From Tissierellia bacterium (lineage in GTDB: Bacteria; Bacillota; Clostridia; Tissierellales; Tepidimicrobiaceae), in assembly GCA_012518745.1 (NCBI GenBank), contig JAAYRM010000172.1, forward strand, positions 1 through 9,280: a stretch of 9,280 nucleotides of DNA, given 5' to 3'. Both the position numbers and the translations under genes were made by a program. A model generated the notes under the pieces. It had not been told where the DNA came from. It worked only from the letters and a program-made list of their open reading frames with translations, and did no database searches. Of the stretch, positions 1 to 5,855 are shown one piece after another. Every line of letters begins with the position of its first letter. The first letter of the stretch is position 1.

Positions 1-38
1 AAAAAAAGGTGGAAACTTCTAGGTTCCACCTTTTTATT
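1..38 (-). terminator. Rho-independent terminator after the GerMN lipoprotein gene
   Basis: Bases 3-14 pair perfectly with 24-35 (core GGTGGAA/TTCCACC flanked by A5/T5). Two further pairs (16-22 and 17-21) close the loop after one mismatch. Read on the minus strand, the hairpin follows the lipoprotein stop codon by about 25 bases and ends in a run of seven T. The run of T on the plus side means it may also stop transcription entering from the left, so it could be bidirectional. Confidence 0.85.
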
Positions 39-40
39 CC

Positions 41-80
41 CATCTCTCGAATGGGGATCTCATCTCTCAAATGGGGACAT
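41..80. repeat. Two-copy 20-bp tandem repeat over a stop codon
   Basis: Bases 41-60 and 61-80 are adjacent 20-bp copies matching at 17 of 20 positions (shared core CATCTCTC.AATGGGGA). The minus-strand lipoprotein gene ends at the junction: its last codons and stop lie in the right copy, and the left copy lies in the 3' untranslated stretch. It looks like a recent small slippage duplication. Confidence 0.6.
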
Positions 81-677
81 CGCATCAAAATGGCCCATTA
101 AGGACTCCACCTTCTCGCCATTCACCAGGAACTGCACCTTATGGATCCGGTTTAGCTTCAACAGGCTTCTACTGATCTGCTCTATTGTGAAGCCCTCCTG
201 CAAGGAACTTCCGAATAGACCCTCTTCAGCAAAATTGACGAATGCGGTATCATTCGCCACCTCAACACCTAATAATTTTACGGTTGGCGGGATTCCAGTG
301 GCTGCAGAACTATCGCTTGGATCCTTCATCAGCTCTTTTACAATCGCCTCTTCGATAGATATATCACCATATTCAATGGTTTCCTCTACTATGACATAAT
401 GGTCGAGCTCTTCATTCCCCGTCTCTATATATTCGGTATTGACAAAGTAGAGGGTAACCTCTTCCCTTTCGGTTTTAGGTAGAGGCTCTATTATATCATC
501 TTCATCCGAATCGGTATCTTCGGCTAAATCATCATCTAGCATATCATCGGATACGTCATCTTCTACATGATCCTGATTCTCTATGGGGATATCCTCATCC
601 GGTGTTGCAGCCCCCGTACAGGCCGCAAGGCCCAAGCTGACAATAAGGATTAGAGTTATAATGATGTATCGTCTCAT
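60..677 (-). CDS. GerMN-domain lipoprotein
   Basis: Predicted membrane-anchored lipoprotein of 205 residues. A signal peptide (MRRYIIITLILIVSLGLAAC) ends in the lipobox LAAC, with the lipidated Cys at residue 20. Residues 25-73 are a very acidic low-complexity tether (24 of 49 residues are Asp or Glu). From residue 74 to about 195 there is one GerMN domain (starting VTLYFVN, then IEEAIVKELMK, KLLGVEVANDTAFVNF, and KVQFLVNGEKVE near the end, followed by GHFD and PFER). The family is named after the Bacillus germination and sporulation protein GerM. Its biochemical role is unclear, and the domain also occurs in actinobacterial LpqB. I chose the ATG at 675-677 because AGGAAGGG lies 5 bases upstream. 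The in-frame ATG at 693-695 lacks a ribosome binding site and lies very close to the predicted transcription start. It is the last gene of the group after the histidine kinase, from which it is separated by about 110 bases holding a promoter. Confidence 0.88.
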   Translation of the reverse strand: MRRYIIITLILIVSLGLAACTGAATPDEDIPIENQDHVEDDVSDDMLDDDLAEDTDSDEDDIIEPLPKTEREEVTLYFVNTEYIETGNEELDHYVIVEETIEYGDISIEEAIVKELMKDPSDSSAATGIPPTVKLLGVEVANDTAFVNFAEEGLFGSSLQEGFTIEQISRSLLKLNRIHKVQFLVNGEKVESLMGHFDAMSPFER

Positions 678-682
678 ATCAT

Positions 683-690
683 CCCTTCCT
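683..690 (-). promoter_or_regulatory. Ribosome binding site deciding the lipoprotein start
   Basis: AGGAAGGG on the minus strand, 5 bases before the ATG at 675-677. It supports the 205-residue form over the six-residue-longer form starting at 695. Confidence 0.7.
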
Positions 691-706
691 TTCATGATTT
701 GATTAC

Positions 707-735
707 ATTATACGATATATATTTTAAGATAACAG
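707..735 (-). promoter_or_regulatory. Candidate promoter of the lipoprotein gene
   Basis: On the minus strand there is a perfect -10 TATAAT (712-707). The -35 at 17-base spacing is poor (CTGTTA, 735-730). A perfect -10 with a weak -35 is typical of activator-dependent promoters, and candidate regulator boxes lie just upstream. A second, overlapping candidate is TTGAAT (769-764), 17 bases, AATAAT (746-741). Transcription start is predicted near 700 for the first. Confidence 0.5.
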
Positions 736-742
736 GAAGAAT

Positions 743-759
743 TATTAAGATCGTGTTAA
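743..759 (-). promoter_or_regulatory. Candidate OmpR/PhoB-type response-regulator boxes
   Basis: On the minus strand TTAACA (759-754) and TTAATA (748-743) are separated by 5 bases, giving 11-bp direct repeats like the TTAACA repeats bound by PhoP-type winged-helix regulators in Bacillus. The wider word TCTTAA occurs three times (761-756, 750-745, 729-724), at offsets of 11 and 21 bp, close to whole helical turns. The boxes centre about 51 bases upstream of the predicted start, a usual activator position. The neighbouring response regulator is the obvious candidate; this is inference. Confidence 0.35.
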
Positions 760-786
760 GAAAATTCAAAACAGCTCTAAAGAGGC

Positions 787-2163
787 CTAAATAGGTATTG
801 TAATGGTGAACCTGCTACCCAGCCCTAGCGAACTTTCCACGGATATAGCCCAATTATGCTTATCCAATATATTCTTTACGATCGCCAATCCTATGCCATA
901 TCCCTTAACCCCATTTGTCTTTAGAATAGTCCTGTCCAAAACCCTAAATCCCCCCTCAAAGATATTGGGGATATCATCCTTATCTATACCCAGTCCATTG
1001 TCCTCGATATCGATTAGGATATGATCTTCAAGGGCTTTAGATTCTACTAGGACATAGCTATTGGTTTCCCTAGCATCCCTATATTTTATACTATTATCTA
1101 TAAGGTTGAACAGGACCTCCTTAATCCTACTCCGATCGCATTCAACCATGCTGGGGCCGGTGCCCGCAAATTGAATTTCTACGCCCATCTTCTTGGCATA
1201 GGGGTTCATAAAATCGATGGCATCCTGAAGGATTTCATTGATATCATGGGTTTTAAGATCTAATACGATATCCTCCAACTTGATGGAGGTTGTTAGATAG
1301 TGTACTAGGCCCTCCATCCGCTCCGTTTCACCATATATATCCTTCATATACTCCCTATAGACAGAGGGAGGGCTATCATCTATTAGGAGGGAATCTATAA
1401 GTGCCCGAATCGAGGTTAAAGGGGTTCTGAGTTCATGGGAGATGCTATTGATAAATACCTTTCTATTATGTTCTATGCTATGGAGCTTGTGGCTCATATC
1501 GTTAAAGCTTTGGATAAGTTGTCCAATCTCATCTTCTCCACCTTTTTCAATGCTAAACCCTAGGTCGCCTGAGGATAACCTTGCAACACCATGACTTAGA
1601 ATCCTCAAAGGTTCCGTTATTCGGTTTGCAAGTATAGCTGCTAGGGCTAGCGATACGATCAATGCCGAGATGGCAATCTTGAACATACCATCCCTTAATT
1701 CCCCGATATCTTGATTCAACGAGCTCATGGAGGAGGATATAAGAACGGCTCCTATAATTCGAGTTTCCAACCCATCGGTTTTAGTTATGGGAACCGATAT
1801 ATGTAATACTTCCTCGCCATTCATGGTATATATACTTGAGCTGGAGCGACCTCCTAGGCCCTCCCTGATCTCATGATTATCCAAGGTCTGGCCTACAAAT
1901 GTATTATGGTTATCTATCAACACATTTCCATCTATATCTATAATCAATATCCTGCTATCCGATTGTTGGCCATAGCTCTTGACCATGAACTTTGCAGATA
2001 CTATATCCTCCATATTGGCCTTATAGGTATCCGCCACTATATTGGCGGTTTGAAACAGCCTCACCCGTACATTTTTTATGCGCATATCCTTGTAATTGTT
2101 CATTATCAATAGGCCAAAGATCGAGAAGGCCAATATTATAATAAGGCTATATGCTATGAACAT
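787..2163 (-). CDS. Membrane sensor histidine kinase
   Basis: Sensor kinase of 458 residues, partner of the response regulator encoded just upstream. A first membrane helix spans residues 4-21. An extracytoplasmic sensor region (about 25-160) with RILIIDIDGNVLIDN and VGQTL resembles a PAS-like/Cache fold. The second membrane helix is 163-180. HAMP follows at about 178-230 (ANRITEPL, then EIGQLIQSFNDM). The kinase core has the H-box SHELRTPLTS with phospho-accepting His243, the N-box LFNLIDNSIKY (Asn353, Asn357), the G1 box DNGLGI (388-393) and the G2 box GYGIGLAIVK (421-430). All catalytic boxes are intact. There is no cytoplasmic PAS domain, so it is not a typical PhoR or WalK. The ATG sits one base after the regulator's stop codon, implying translational coupling. 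It has no convincing ribosome binding site of its own, and a start six codons upstream is possible. The ligand is unknown. Confidence 0.93.
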   Translation of the reverse strand: MFIAYSLIIILAFSIFGLLIMNNYKDMRIKNVRVRLFQTANIVADTYKANMEDIVSAKFMVKSYGQQSDSRILIIDIDGNVLIDNHNTFVGQTLDNHEIREGLGGRSSSSIYTMNGEEVLHISVPITKTDGLETRIIGAVLISSSMSSLNQDIGELRDGMFKIAISALIVSLALAAILANRITEPLRILSHGVARLSSGDLGFSIEKGGEDEIGQLIQSFNDMSHKLHSIEHNRKVFINSISHELRTPLTSIRALIDSLLIDDSPPSVYREYMKDIYGETERMEGLVHYLTTSIKLEDIVLDLKTHDINEILQDAIDFMNPYAKKMGVEIQFAGTGPSMVECDRSRIKEVLFNLIDNSIKYRDARETNSYVLVESKALEDHILIDIEDNGLGIDKDDIPNIFEGGFRVLDRTILKTNGVKGYGIGLAIVKNILDKHNWAISVESSLGLGSRFTITIPI

Positions 2164-2164
2164 C

Positions 2165-2836
2165 CTAGTTCTTATTGAAATAGTAACCTACCCCCCATTT
2201 GGTCATTATATATTCCGGATTCTTTGGATCTTGCTCTATCTTCTCCCTGAGGTTTCTGATATGCACATCTATAGTCCTTACATCTAGGGGCTCCTCCTCC
2301 CAGATATGGTTGAATATCTGCTCTCTTGTATAGACCCTTCCCGGGTGTTGGGCTAGTAAATATAGCATATCGAATTCCTTAACCGTCAACCTTATCATGC
2401 TCTCATCTATATGGACCGTTCTCTCATCCTTATTTATAACTAGACCCCTGATCGATATGGAGGGTCTAGCCTCCTCTATTTTAAATCGCCTGGTTATAGC
2501 CTTGATCCTAGCTATCAATTCTAGGGTATTGAATGGTTTCGTCATATAATCATCGGCCCCAAATTCAAAGCCCAATATCTTATCATAGTCGCCATCCTTA
2601 GCGGTGAGCATCAGAATGGGCATCGAATGGTTCTGTCTAATCTTCTGGCATAGGATCATCCCATCTATATCGGGTAGCATCAGATCCAAGATAATGAAGT
2701 CTATGCTCTCATTATCTATGATATCAAGCGCTTGCGCCCCATCATATGCGGCAAATACGGTATATCCCTGCTGTTCTAAGCTACGCCTCAATCCTTTTAT
2801 TATAAGCTGCTCATCATCCACTATTAAAATATTCAT
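2165..2836 (-). CDS. OmpR/PhoB-family response regulator
   Basis: DNA-binding response regulator of 223 residues, first gene of the minus-strand group. The receiver domain (1-115) has the acidic pocket Asp7/Asp8, the phosphorylation site Asp51 (FIILDLMLPDIDG), Thr78 and Lys100 (MTKPF). The winged-helix output domain (about 128-222) carries LTVKEFDMLYLLAQHPGRVY and the recognition-helix region RTIDVHIRNLREKIE (187-201), ending in GVGYYF. All residues needed for phosphotransfer are present, so it should be phosphorylated by the kinase encoded next. A good ribosome binding site (GAGGGTG on the minus strand) precedes the ATG. Likely targets, by inference from candidate boxes, include the lipoprotein promoter at about 707-759. 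Length and architecture are standard; the stimulus is unknown. Confidence 0.95.
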   Translation of the reverse strand: MNILIVDDEQLIIKGLRRSLEQQGYTVFAAYDGAQALDIIDNESIDFIILDLMLPDIDGMILCQKIRQNHSMPILMLTAKDGDYDKILGFEFGADDYMTKPFNTLELIARIKAITRRFKIEEARPSISIRGLVINKDERTVHIDESMIRLTVKEFDMLYLLAQHPGRVYTREQIFNHIWEEEPLDVRTIDVHIRNLREKIEQDPKNPEYIMTKWGVGYYFNKN

Positions 2837-2880
2837 GCAAACACCCTCTTCTATACCTATTATGGAACGATCATATATTA

Positions 2881-2889
2881 ATTATAGCA
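2881..2889 (-). promoter_or_regulatory. Extended -10 promoter of the two-component operon
   Basis: On the minus strand TGC-TATAAT (2889-2881) is a consensus extended -10 (TGn-TATAAT). At 17 bases upstream there is only a weak -35 (TATGAA). It would give a start near 2874 and a leader of about 38 bases before the regulator ATG. Confidence 0.6.
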
Positions 2890-2929
2890 TTCTAGGGGTC
2901 GCTTTCATATACTTTTAATATTGGGGGTG

Positions 2930-2958
2930 TTTATTTAAGGTGTTGGAGGTGATATAAT
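2930..2958 (+). promoter_or_regulatory. Extended -10 promoter of the membrane protein/purC-like unit
   Basis: TGA-TATAAT (2950-2958) is a perfect extended -10, with a weak -35 TTTATT at 2930-2935 (17-base spacing). Transcription would start near 2965, about 40 bases before the preferred ATG at 3005. It is divergent from the two-component promoter, with the two -10 elements about 65 bp apart. Confidence 0.65.
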
Positions 2959-2993
2959 CAGGTAGATGTATATGGGATGCATATGTCGAGATT

Positions 2994-2998
2994 GGAGA
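2994..2998 (+). promoter_or_regulatory. Ribosome binding site deciding the membrane protein start
   Basis: GGAGA is placed 6 bases before the ATG at 3005. It selects this start over the in-frame ATG at 2966, which would lie almost at the predicted transcription start. Confidence 0.7.
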
Positions 2999-3004
2999 GA
3001 TTAT

Positions 3005-3700
3005 ATGAATAGGATTTGCCGCATTATAATAAGATCATTTATGGGCTACTTCGTATGTGCATTGGGAATAACGATGACCATAAATGCAGGTTTAGGATTA
3101 GCGCCATGGGATGTCCTACATCAGGGTCTTGCAGGACTCTTGGGTCTAACCATTGGAAGGGCCAATATCCTAGTCGGGTTAAGCCTCGTGATATTAAATC
3201 ATATATTGGGGGAGAGAATAGGATGGGGGACGCTATGTAATATGTTGTTTGTGGGAATCTTTGTGGATTTCCTAATGTTAAACGAAATGGTTCCAATATT
3301 TAATAACCTTATATTGAGTTTTATAATGATGCTTCTCGGGGTATTTGTTCTGGGAATTGGATCCTATCTATACATAGGGGTTGGGCTGGGGTCGGGACCG
3401 CGGGATGGATTGATGGTCGCATTGGTAAAGAGGACCAATAAATCCGTGGGCTTGATTCGGGGAGGGCTGGAGCTGATGGCGGTGACCCTGGGATATATGC
3501 TCGGGGGATATACGGGATTTGGAACCTTGGTATTGGCGATTGCGAATGGATATCTGACACAACTTGCCTTCAAGGTCACTAGGTTTAATGTAAAAGAGGT
3601 TGAACACAGGTTTATAGATGATGATATAAGGCTTATCAGGGAAAAATTCGGGGATAAGCTGGTTGATGATGTAGAGGTCGATGCGGAGGATAGAAATTAA
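3005..3700 (+). CDS. YczE/YyaS/YitT-family integral membrane protein
   Basis: Predicted polytopic inner-membrane protein of 231 residues that resembles YczE of Bacillus, a family without an established substrate. Hydrophobic helices alternate with Gly-rich segments such as NAGLGLAPWDVLHQGL and VGLGSGPRDGLMVAL. The two halves appear related: each has a GLG.xP.D motif, then a LTIGRANI or SVGLIRGG segment, a long helix, and GWGTL or GFGTL (internal duplication). About 40 charged residues (ending VEVDAEDRN) form a C-terminal tail. I use the ATG at 3005 because of the GGAGA 6 bases before it; starting at 2966 would add 13 residues including two Cys. The purC-like gene follows 17 bases after the stop, so the two are probably co-transcribed. 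A transport or export role is plausible but not shown. Confidence 0.85.
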   Translation: MNRICRIIIRSFMGYFVCALGITMTINAGLGLAPWDVLHQGLAGLLGLTIGRANILVGLSLVILNHILGERIGWGTLCNMLFVGIFVDFLMLNEMVPIFNNLILSFIMMLLGVFVLGIGSYLYIGVGLGSGPRDGLMVALVKRTNKSVGLIRGGLELMAVTLGYMLGGYTGFGTLVLAIANGYLTQLAFKVTRFNVKEVEHRFIDDDIRLIREKFGDKLVDDVEVDAEDRN

Positions 3701-3726
3701 AATACAGGTGAACGGAGTTGATCGAA

Positions 3727-4410
3727 ATGAAGTTGGTAAACAAGGGGAAGACTAAGGATGTATATCGTTTAGATGATGGGAAATATCTTCTGAAGTTCAA
3801 GGATGATGTAACCGGGGAAGATGGCGTATTTGATCCAGGGGCTGATACAGTTGGGCTTACGGTTTCAGGTTCTGGCAAATCCAATTTAAGGTTGACCAAG
3901 TTTTTCTTTGACATATTGGACGAAAAGGGGGTTCCCACCCACTATATAGATTCCAATATAGAAGATAATACGATGATTATAGAACCCGCAAAGATGTTTG
4001 GGAATGGACTGGAGATAATTTGTCGTTATAGGGCAGTAGGCAGCTTTATCAGGCGATATGGCATGTATGCGGAAGAGGGACAATACTTGGATGCCTTTGT
4101 GGAATTCACCCTCAAGGATGATGAGAGGAAGGATCCACCTATTACCAAGGATGGTCTCAATATGTTGGGCATAGTATCCGTGGATGAATATGAGGAATTG
4201 AAGGAATTGACCATAAGGATTTCAGGGATAATAAAGGAGGAGTTGGCTAATAGAGGGTTGGAACTATATGATATAAAGTTGGAATTCGGCAGGATAGGGA
4301 AGCACGATGATATTGCGTTAATCGATGAGCTTTCCGGTGGTAATATGAGGGTCTATAAGGATGGGAAGTACGTAGACCCTATGGAATTGACCAGGCTAGT
4401 AGTGGGCTAA
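3727..4410 (+). CDS. Divergent SAICAR synthetase (PurC) paralogue
   Basis: A 227-residue protein of the SAICAR synthetase fold. True PurC joins CAIR and aspartate with ATP in purine synthesis. Recognisable motifs are GKTKDVY (7-13, nucleotide site), KDD.TGEDG (25-33), RYRAVGS (100-106), LKDDERKDPPIT (129-140) and IKLEFG (183-188). It differs from classical PurC in two places. There is a longer segment around residues 34-58, and the usual DEISPD..R signature reads DELSGGNMR (200-208): the conserved Pro-Asp is replaced by Gly-Gly while the Arg is kept. It is not next to other pur genes. Together these make a paralogue with another acceptor or substrate possible, though it may still be the cell's PurC. 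The start is ambiguous: ATG 3727 (GGAG 9 bases upstream) or TTG 3718 (AGGTG 7 bases upstream), differing by three residues. A terminator follows directly. Confidence 0.85.
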   Translation: MKLVNKGKTKDVYRLDDGKYLLKFKDDVTGEDGVFDPGADTVGLTVSGSGKSNLRLTKFFFDILDEKGVPTHYIDSNIEDNTMIIEPAKMFGNGLEIICRYRAVGSFIRRYGMYAEEGQYLDAFVEFTLKDDERKDPPITKDGLNMLGIVSVDEYEELKELTIRISGIIKEELANRGLELYDIKLEFGRIGKHDDIALIDELSGGNMRVYKDGKYVDPMELTRLVVG

Positions 4411-4431
4411 AAATATTGGATATAAATAGAG

Positions 4432-4470
4432 GGATGGCTTTTTTATAAAAAGGTCATCCTTATTTTAATA
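4432..4470 (+). terminator. Rho-independent terminator after the purC-like gene
   Basis: Bases 4432-4459 form a nearly continuous self-complementary stem (GGATGGC ... GTCATCC, with an A/T-rich upper part and two G-T pairs). T-rich sequence follows (TTATTTTAATATTC). It lies 21 bases after the purC-like stop and separates that unit from the ligase pair downstream. Confidence 0.8.
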
Positions 4471-4494
4471 TTCTTTTTTATGGGTACTAATAAA

Positions 4495-4523
4495 TTGAAT
4501 AGCTAGGACAGCATGTATACAAA
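4495..4523 (+). promoter_or_regulatory. Candidate promoter of the ligase gene pair
   Basis: TTGAAT (4495-4500), 17 bases, then TACAAA (4518-4523); an alternative -10 is TATACA (4516-4521) at 15 bases. Both -10 hexamers are imperfect. It lies between a terminator and the next start codon, where a promoter is expected. Confidence 0.45.
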
Positions 4524-4551
4524 CTATAGGCAATAGGAGGAGAGAACAGAA

Positions 4552-5853
4552 TTGGATTATAATAGACAGGTAGAGGAAATATCGAAGTATTTTAAAAATA
4601 GTGAAAAGAGCATAGAGGATTTTAAGGTAGGTATAGAGTTTGAACATTTTGTAATAGATAGGGATACCTTTAGAACCGTCTCATATTATGGGGATGGAGG
4701 GGTGGAGGAAACCTTAAGGGAACTGGAATCCAATGGATGGATAGGGGATTATGAGGGGGAATATCTATTGGGATTAACCAATGAGAATAAGGTAATAACA
4801 TTGGAACCAGGGAGCCAATTGGAATTTAGCACAAAACCCCAGATGAGCATAATGGATATAGAAAAGGAGTACCTTCAGTTTCTAAGGGAAATAGTGGCCA
4901 TATTGGAGCGGAAGAACCAGGCTTTGATTGCAGTGGGATACCACCCAAAGACCAGAATTGAAGAGATCAAACTCCTTCCAAAGAAGCGATATGATTATAT
5001 GTTTGAATACTTTAAGGATAAGGGTTCCCATGCACATAATATGATGAAGGGGACGGCCTCGATTCAGGTGGCCTTTGACTTTAGTTCCGAGGAGGATTAT
5101 ATAAAGAAGTTTAAAATAGGAAATGCCCTTGCACCGGTGATGTATGCAATATTTGACAATGCATTTTATTTTGAAGGTGGGACATGGGATAGGCATAACC
5201 TGAGATCCTATATATGGGAGAATTGCGATAGGAATAGAAGCGGGATAGTAGAGGGAACCTTTGATAAAGATTTCGGATATGGGAAGTATGCCGAATATAT
5301 ATTGAACAGACCTCCTATATTCATGGATGATGGGAATAGGCTATATTTCACCGGAGAAAAGCCCTTTAAGGAAATATTCGATCCGGAGAGCTATACTGTT
5401 CATGAATTGGAGCATGGATTGACTATGTTCTTTCCCGATGTAAGGACTAAGCAATATGTTGAGATAAGGATGATGGATGCGGTACCCTATCCCCTCAACT
5501 TTGCCTGTATTGCACTATGGAAGGGGATACTATATGATGAGAACAATTTAGAGCGAGTCTATAAATGCATCAAGGATATGGATATGGGGGATATAGACCT
5601 AGCTAAGGCGAGCATATTGGAAGGGGGCCTAGATGGCAAGTTAAGGGGGGAGAGCATCATCGAGATAGCTAATTGGTTGATAGGGTTGGCTAAGGTGGGC
5701 CTGGTTCAAGAGGAGGCTGAATATATACGGCCACTGGAGGAGATGTTGAACGATGGGAATAACCCCTACGAATTGGTAAGGAAGAAGGATCATCTAGGTA
5801 GGGAAAAGGCATTGGAATGGTGTATATTGAATGATCTGCAAGAGGTGAGATAG
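4552..5853 (+). CDS. GCS2-family glutamate-cysteine-ligase-like enzyme
   Basis: A 433-residue ligase of the glutamate-cysteine ligase type 2 (GCS2, plant-type GshA/EgtA) superfamily. These enzymes phosphorylate the gamma-carboxyl of glutamate and join it to an amine, classically cysteine. Motifs in order are GIEFEHF (27-33), LEPGSQLEFSTKP (84-96, the superfamily's EPGxQxE motif), MMKGTASIQVAFDF (164-177) and YVEIRMMDAVP (302-312). Catalytic acidic residues seem intact. It starts at TTG 4552 with AGGAGGAGAG ending about 8 bases upstream; no early in-frame ATG exists. The stop is 2 bases before the next ATG, so it is tightly coupled to the ATP-grasp gene. The pairing suggests two-step peptide-like synthesis analogous to GshA then GshB, but the amine substrate cannot be read from the sequence. 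Confidence 0.85.
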   Translation: MDYNRQVEEISKYFKNSEKSIEDFKVGIEFEHFVIDRDTFRTVSYYGDGGVEETLRELESNGWIGDYEGEYLLGLTNENKVITLEPGSQLEFSTKPQMSIMDIEKEYLQFLREIVAILERKNQALIAVGYHPKTRIEEIKLLPKKRYDYMFEYFKDKGSHAHNMMKGTASIQVAFDFSSEEDYIKKFKIGNALAPVMYAIFDNAFYFEGGTWDRHNLRSYIWENCDRNRSGIVEGTFDKDFGYGKYAEYILNRPPIFMDDGNRLYFTGEKPFKEIFDPESYTVHELEHGLTMFFPDVRTKQYVEIRMMDAVPYPLNFACIALWKGILYDENNLERVYKCIKDMDMGDIDLAKASILEGGLDGKLRGESIIEIANWLIGLAKVGLVQEEAEYIRPLEEMLNDGNNPYELVRKKDHLGREKALEWCILNDLQEVR

Positions 5854-5855
5854 GG

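Noticed and set aside
187..399. Plus-strand open frame within the lipoprotein gene
   Set aside because: It is a shadow of the GerMN coding frame with no family resemblance.
770..786. Small palindrome after the histidine kinase stop as a terminator
   Set aside because: The stem is only 4-5 bp with a 2-3 base loop, too weak to call.
2966..3004. Upstream ATG at 2966 as start of the YczE-like protein
   Set aside because: It lies about one base after the predicted transcription start, has no well-spaced ribosome binding site, and the extra 13 residues do not look like part of the family; ATG 3005 has GGAGA 6 bases upstream.
3865..3882. GSGKS in the PurC-like protein as a P-loop
   Set aside because: The full GxxxxGK(S/T) spacing is not met, and SAICAR synthetases bind ATP with a different fold.
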